DNA from: an uncultured Campylobacter sp.
GTDB lineage: Bacteria > Campylobacterota > Campylobacteria > Campylobacterales > Campylobacteraceae
Assembly (NCBI RefSeq): GCF_938045535.1
Contig: NZ_CALIMQ010000331.1
Span: 1-7,782 of the forward strand
Direction: 5' to 3'
DNA: 7,782 nucleotides
Below, in pieces: positions 6,364 through 7,782 of this stretch. The notes under the pieces are model-generated. The model made no database searches. It was not told where the DNA came from and was given only the letters and a program-made list of their open reading frames with translations. Position 1 is the stretch's first letter, and each line of letters begins with the position of its first letter. A program made the translations under genes and the position numbers.

Positions 6364-6394
6364 GCTGTATCTGTTTTTATAAAACAGCTACGGC
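6364..6394. repeat. Inverted repeat / hairpin 3 in the spacer
   Basis: CTGTTTT (6371-6377) pairs with AAAACAG (6381-6387) around TAT. After one T-C mismatch the stem continues with GCTGTA (6364-6369) against TACGGC (6389-6394), which includes one G-U. This gives 13 pairs in total, the strongest of the three adjacent hairpins. No T run follows, so it is not a standard terminator. Confidence 0.55.
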
Positions 6395-6400
6395 TGCTTT

Positions 6401-6432
6401 CGGCGCCACGCTTTCATCCTGCTCGGGCGCCG
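6401..6432. repeat. Seven-base GC inverted repeat
   Basis: CGGCGCC (6401-6407) and GGCGCCG (6426-6432) are exact reverse complements, 18 bases apart. A further perfect ten-base palindrome, AGCGATCGCT, lies nearby at 6450-6459. Confidence 0.4.
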
Positions 6433-6510
6433 CTCAAGCGAGCTTTACGAGCGATCGCTGTGGGTCTCGCAAAGCTCGCGCGAAAGATAGTTGTAGAATT
6501 TTCATCTCAA

Positions 6511-6677
6511 AAAATGTTTTAGAAATTTTACCCCACAAAATTTTAAAATTTTATCGGCAGGCTATAGTTTAAGGCGCATTCGCAGATCCGCCCGCCGCGT
6601 GTCGTAAATTTAAACTGCTCGTCCGCTCCGCAAAATGTTTCAAAAATCTTACTTCGCAAAATTTTAAAATTTTAACG
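6511..6677. repeat. 46-base imperfect direct repeat (6511-6556 and 6632-6677)
   Basis: The two copies match at 39 of 46 positions by hand alignment without gaps, starting AAAATGTTT and ending in AAAATTTTAAAATTTTA; six of the seven differences are C/T or A/G changes. They are 121 bases apart. The second copy also forms the first unit of the tandem repeat that follows. This points to segmental duplication inside the spacer. Confidence 0.65.
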
Positions 6678-6782
6678 AAGCCGAGTTTAAAATTCCGGCA
6701 GAGCCAAATTTTAAAATTTCAAAGCGACCGAATTTTAAAATTTATCAAAGCCGAATTCTGAAATTTTATCGTAGCCGAATTT
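6657..6782. repeat. Tandem repeat, about five 23-24 base units
   Basis: Units begin at 6657, 6681, 6704, 6728, 6751 and (partial) 6775. Most read CCGAATTTTAAAATTT followed by a short variable end such as ATCAAAG or ATCGTAG. Lengths are 24, 23, 24, 23 and 24 bases. Units are diverged by several bases each. The core AT palindrome is intact in units 1 and 3, nearly so in unit 4, and eroded in units 2 and 5. In unit 1 the palindrome is also flanked by CTTCG (6652-6656) and CGAAG (6676-6680), giving a longer hairpin. Confidence 0.65.
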
Positions 6783-6839
6783 CCGCTCTCGTTTCATAAA
6801 CGTTACCTTTTGAAATTTCGCCGCTCGCGCTGGGTTAAA

Positions 6840-6867
6840 TTTTGAGCCGCTTCAAAGCCGCTCAAAA
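6840..6867. repeat. Inverted repeat with TTTTGAGC arms
   Basis: TTTTGAGC (6840-6847) is the exact reverse complement of GCTCAAAA (6860-6867). After a C-C mismatch the stem continues with GCTT against AAGC. The 3' side ends in A on both strands, so it is not an intrinsic terminator. Confidence 0.5.
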
Positions 6868-6896
6868 CCTCCGCTGTCGCGCACGCAGATTAAATT

Positions 6897-6952
6897 TTAA
6901 AATTTCGCGGGCGCCGCATTGCTTCTCAAATTTACACACCGCGAAATTTTAA
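6897..6952. repeat. Perfect 14-base inverted repeat upstream of the aldehyde dehydrogenase promoter
   Basis: TTAAAATTTCGCGG (6897-6910) and CCGCGAAATTTTAA (6939-6952) are exact reverse complements separated by 28 bases. The right arm ends 45 bases before the TATAAT box of the aldehyde dehydrogenase, a position where an operator or a divided protein-binding site is possible; it may also just be a pair of repeat copies in opposite orientation. No T tail follows. Confidence 0.6.
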
Positions 6953-6997
6953 CCGATTTTCGCTCCGAAATTTATGCCGCATTAATCGCCGCGGATA

Positions 6998-7030
6998 TAT
7001 AATAGCGAATGTCATATTTCACGTAAGGAG
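6998..7030 (+). promoter_or_regulatory. Promoter -10 box and ribosome binding site of the aldehyde dehydrogenase
   Basis: TATAAT at 6998-7003 is a perfect -10 box, placing the transcript start near 7010 and leaving a leader of about 26 bases. AAGGAG at 7025-7030 lies five bases before the ATG at 7036. No clear -35 box is present. The gene therefore seems to be transcribed on its own, not from the upstream operon. Confidence 0.7.
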
Positions 7031-7035
7031 TAAGC

Positions 7036-7782
7036 ATGGCTACAATCCAACCAAGCTATAAGCTTTTCATCGACGGCGAGTTTGTGGGTGCCGAAGGCGG
7101 CGCGAGCCTAGACGTTTTTAATCCCGCTACCGGCGAGAAAATTTCAAAGATCGCAGATGCTAGCAAGGCGGACGTCGATAAAGCGGTCGCCGCGGCCCGC
7201 AAGGCGTTTGAGAGCTTCCGCCGCACCAGCGTTTATGAGCGCAGCGCACTGCTAAATAAGATCGCCGACGTCCTGGAGCAAAACGCCGAGTTCATCGCCA
7301 CCGTAGAGACTATCGACAACGGCAAGCCGATCCGCGAGACGCGCGCGGTCGACGTAGCGTGGTCGATCGAGCATTTCCGCTATTTTGCGGGCGTGATTTT
7401 GGGCGAGGAGGGCAGCGCCAATATGTTAAAAGAGCGCTATCTATCCGTCGTTTTGCGCGAGCCGATCGGCGTAGTAGGACAGATCGTGCCGTGGAATTTC
7501 CCATTTTTAATGGGCGCGTGGAAGCTCGCTCCGTTACTTGCCGCGGGCGATACATGCGTATTTAAGCCAAGCTCCGAGACCAGCCTTAGCATTTTGGAGT
7601 TCATCCGTCTAATCGCGCCGCTACTTCCAAAGGGCGTCATCAACGTCGTAACCGGCAAGGGAAGCAAGGCAGGCGAGTTCGTCCGCACCCACAAAGGGCT
7701 CGATAAACTCGCGTTTACGGGCTCGATCGAGGTCGGCAGAGGCATCGCTGCGGGACTCGCCGTGACCGCCGGCCTTCTTCTG
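7036..7782 (+). CDS. NAD(P)-dependent aldehyde dehydrogenase (N-terminal half, cut by window edge)
   Basis: The frame is open from ATG 7036 to the window end (249 residues of an expected roughly 500). It reads as a classical ALDH-superfamily coenzyme domain: LFIDGEFV and FNPATGE near the start, DNGKPIRE (94-101), HFRYFAGVI (113-121), GVVGQIVPWNFPFLMGAWK (145-163) with N154 expected to stabilise the thiohemiacetal, VFKPSSETS (175-183) with K177 for coenzyme binding, and FTGSIEVG (227-234). The catalytic cysteine and glutamate lie beyond the window. It would oxidise an aldehyde to the acid in the cytoplasm, reducing NAD(P)+. The region round residues 113-163 resembles the acetaldehyde/AldB-like branch and similar enzymes of Firmicutes and Fusobacteria, but substrate cannot be assigned. 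It is not part of the C. jejuni gene order I recall, so transfer or a clade-specific gain is possible. Confidence 0.9.
   Translation, partial: MATIQPSYKLFIDGEFVGAEGGASLDVFNPATGEKISKIADASKADVDKAVAAARKAFESFRRTSVYERSALLNKIADVLEQNAEFIATVETIDNGKPIRETRAVDVAWSIEHFRYFAGVILGEEGSANMLKERYLSVVLREPIGVVGQIVPWNFPFLMGAWKLAPLLAAGDTCVFKPSSETSLSILEFIRLIAPLLPKGVINVVTGKGSKAGEFVRTHKGLDKLAFTGSIEVGRGIAAGLAVTAGLLL

Larger units (their letters stand above)
6206..6373. repeat. Degenerate periodic repeat, core CTGTRYCYG
   Basis: Similar nine-base cores recur at 6206 (CTGTGCTCA), 6252 (CTGTGTCCG), 6287 (CTGCGTCCG), 6324 (CTGTACCCG) and 6365 (CTGTATCTG), spaced 46, 35, 37 and 41 bases. Between the first copies the similarity is longer: 6224-6250 and 6259-6287 share CGAGCCG, then GCGCGAG, then TTGG and TTC. 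GCTCAAACGA also recurs at 6097 and 6210, with GCTCAAGCGAGC at 6432. Copies are too diverged for a CRISPR; they look like an old decayed tandem duplication. Confidence 0.4.
6072..7035. other. Long non-coding spacer rich in hairpins and AT palindromes
   Basis: No reading frame here has a credible start, ribosome binding site and recognisable protein. The left part (about 6080-6500) is mixed in composition and packed with short inverted repeats and degenerate direct repeats. The right part (about 6500-6975) alternates GC-rich bits with the palindrome AAATTTTAAAATTT (or a one-base variant) at 6538, 6659, 6706, 6730 and 6892; another copy sits at 6063, across the end of the upstream gene. A promoter and ribosome binding site for the aldehyde dehydrogenase occupy the last 40 bases. 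No GC-rich hairpin with a T tail that would clearly terminate the upstream operon was found. Confidence 0.75.

Noticed and set aside
6206..6373. Possible CRISPR array because of the 35-46 base period
   Set aside because: Repeats are only about nine bases, all differ from one another, spacing is irregular and no cas gene is present.
6172..6522. Open frame of 116 codons on the + strand in the spacer
   Set aside because: It begins with TTG without a ribosome site, its translation is a low-complexity Arg/Ala/Ser mix with no family resemblance, and it runs straight through the hairpins and repeats.
6357..6572. Second open frame of 71 codons on the + strand in the spacer
   Set aside because: No ribosome site and no protein-like pattern; it overlaps the previous frame and the AT repeats.
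7310..7745. Antisense frames opposite the aldehyde dehydrogenase
   Set aside because: They are shadows of a gene with clear ALDH motifs on the + strand.
7720..7782. Possible frameshift at the end of the aldehyde dehydrogenase (GIAAGLAVTAGLLL looks odd)
   Set aside because: The frame stays open and this segment is variable in the family just before the conserved LELGGKS motif, which would fall right after the window; no evidence of breakage.

Overview
The window looks like a chromosomal segment of a Campylobacter, most likely one of the higher-GC oral species (C. gracilis / showae / rectus type). The gene order (TolA-like C-terminus, tolB, pal, cpoB, slyD, fabD, MTA/SAH nucleosidase, TtcA-like PP-loop protein) is the order I know from the C. 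jejuni Cj0111-Cj0118 region. Pal carries the campylobacter form of the peptidoglycan-binding motif (GNCDEWG), and the short AT word AAATTTTA is scattered through genes and spacers. The species call is inference from memory and GC impression, not from a search.

Layout: 2-403 is the end of a TolA-like gene whose start may lie just outside the window. 419-1666 tolB and 1722-2195 pal follow, with an extended -10 promoter directly before pal. cpoB begins at a TTG 1 base after the pal stop (2197-3015). Its signal-peptide codons also form a textbook intrinsic-terminator hairpin plus a second perfect hairpin. slyD (3066-3677) has a very His/Cys-rich, internally repeated metal-binding tail. fabD (3686-4630), the nucleosidase (4627-5325) and the TtcA-like gene (5322-6071) are tightly packed, the last two junctions being ATGA overlaps. 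All these genes are on the + strand and probably form one transcription unit with internal start and stop signals.

6072-7035 is a 964-base spacer with no convincing gene. Its left half holds tandem hairpins and a very degenerate repeat spaced about 35-46 bases. Its right half is full of the AT palindrome AAATTTTAAAATTT, including a 23-24 base tandem repeat, a 46-base imperfect direct repeat and a 14-base perfect inverted repeat. A TATAAT box and a strong ribosome binding site then lead into an NAD(P)-dependent aldehyde dehydrogenase (from 7036) that runs off the right edge.

How the genes work together: TolA/TolB/Pal/CpoB belong to the trans-envelope Tol-Pal machine that draws the outer membrane in during division and links it to peptidoglycan synthesis. 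SlyD is a folding and nickel-handling chaperone. FabD feeds malonyl-ACP to fatty-acid synthesis. The nucleosidase recycles SAM by-products and, in Campylobacter, serves futalosine-type menaquinone synthesis. The TtcA-like protein probably modifies tRNA. I see no defence system, mobile element or clearly new gene system. The most interesting signals are the terminator hidden in cpoB and the structured, repeat-rich spacer.
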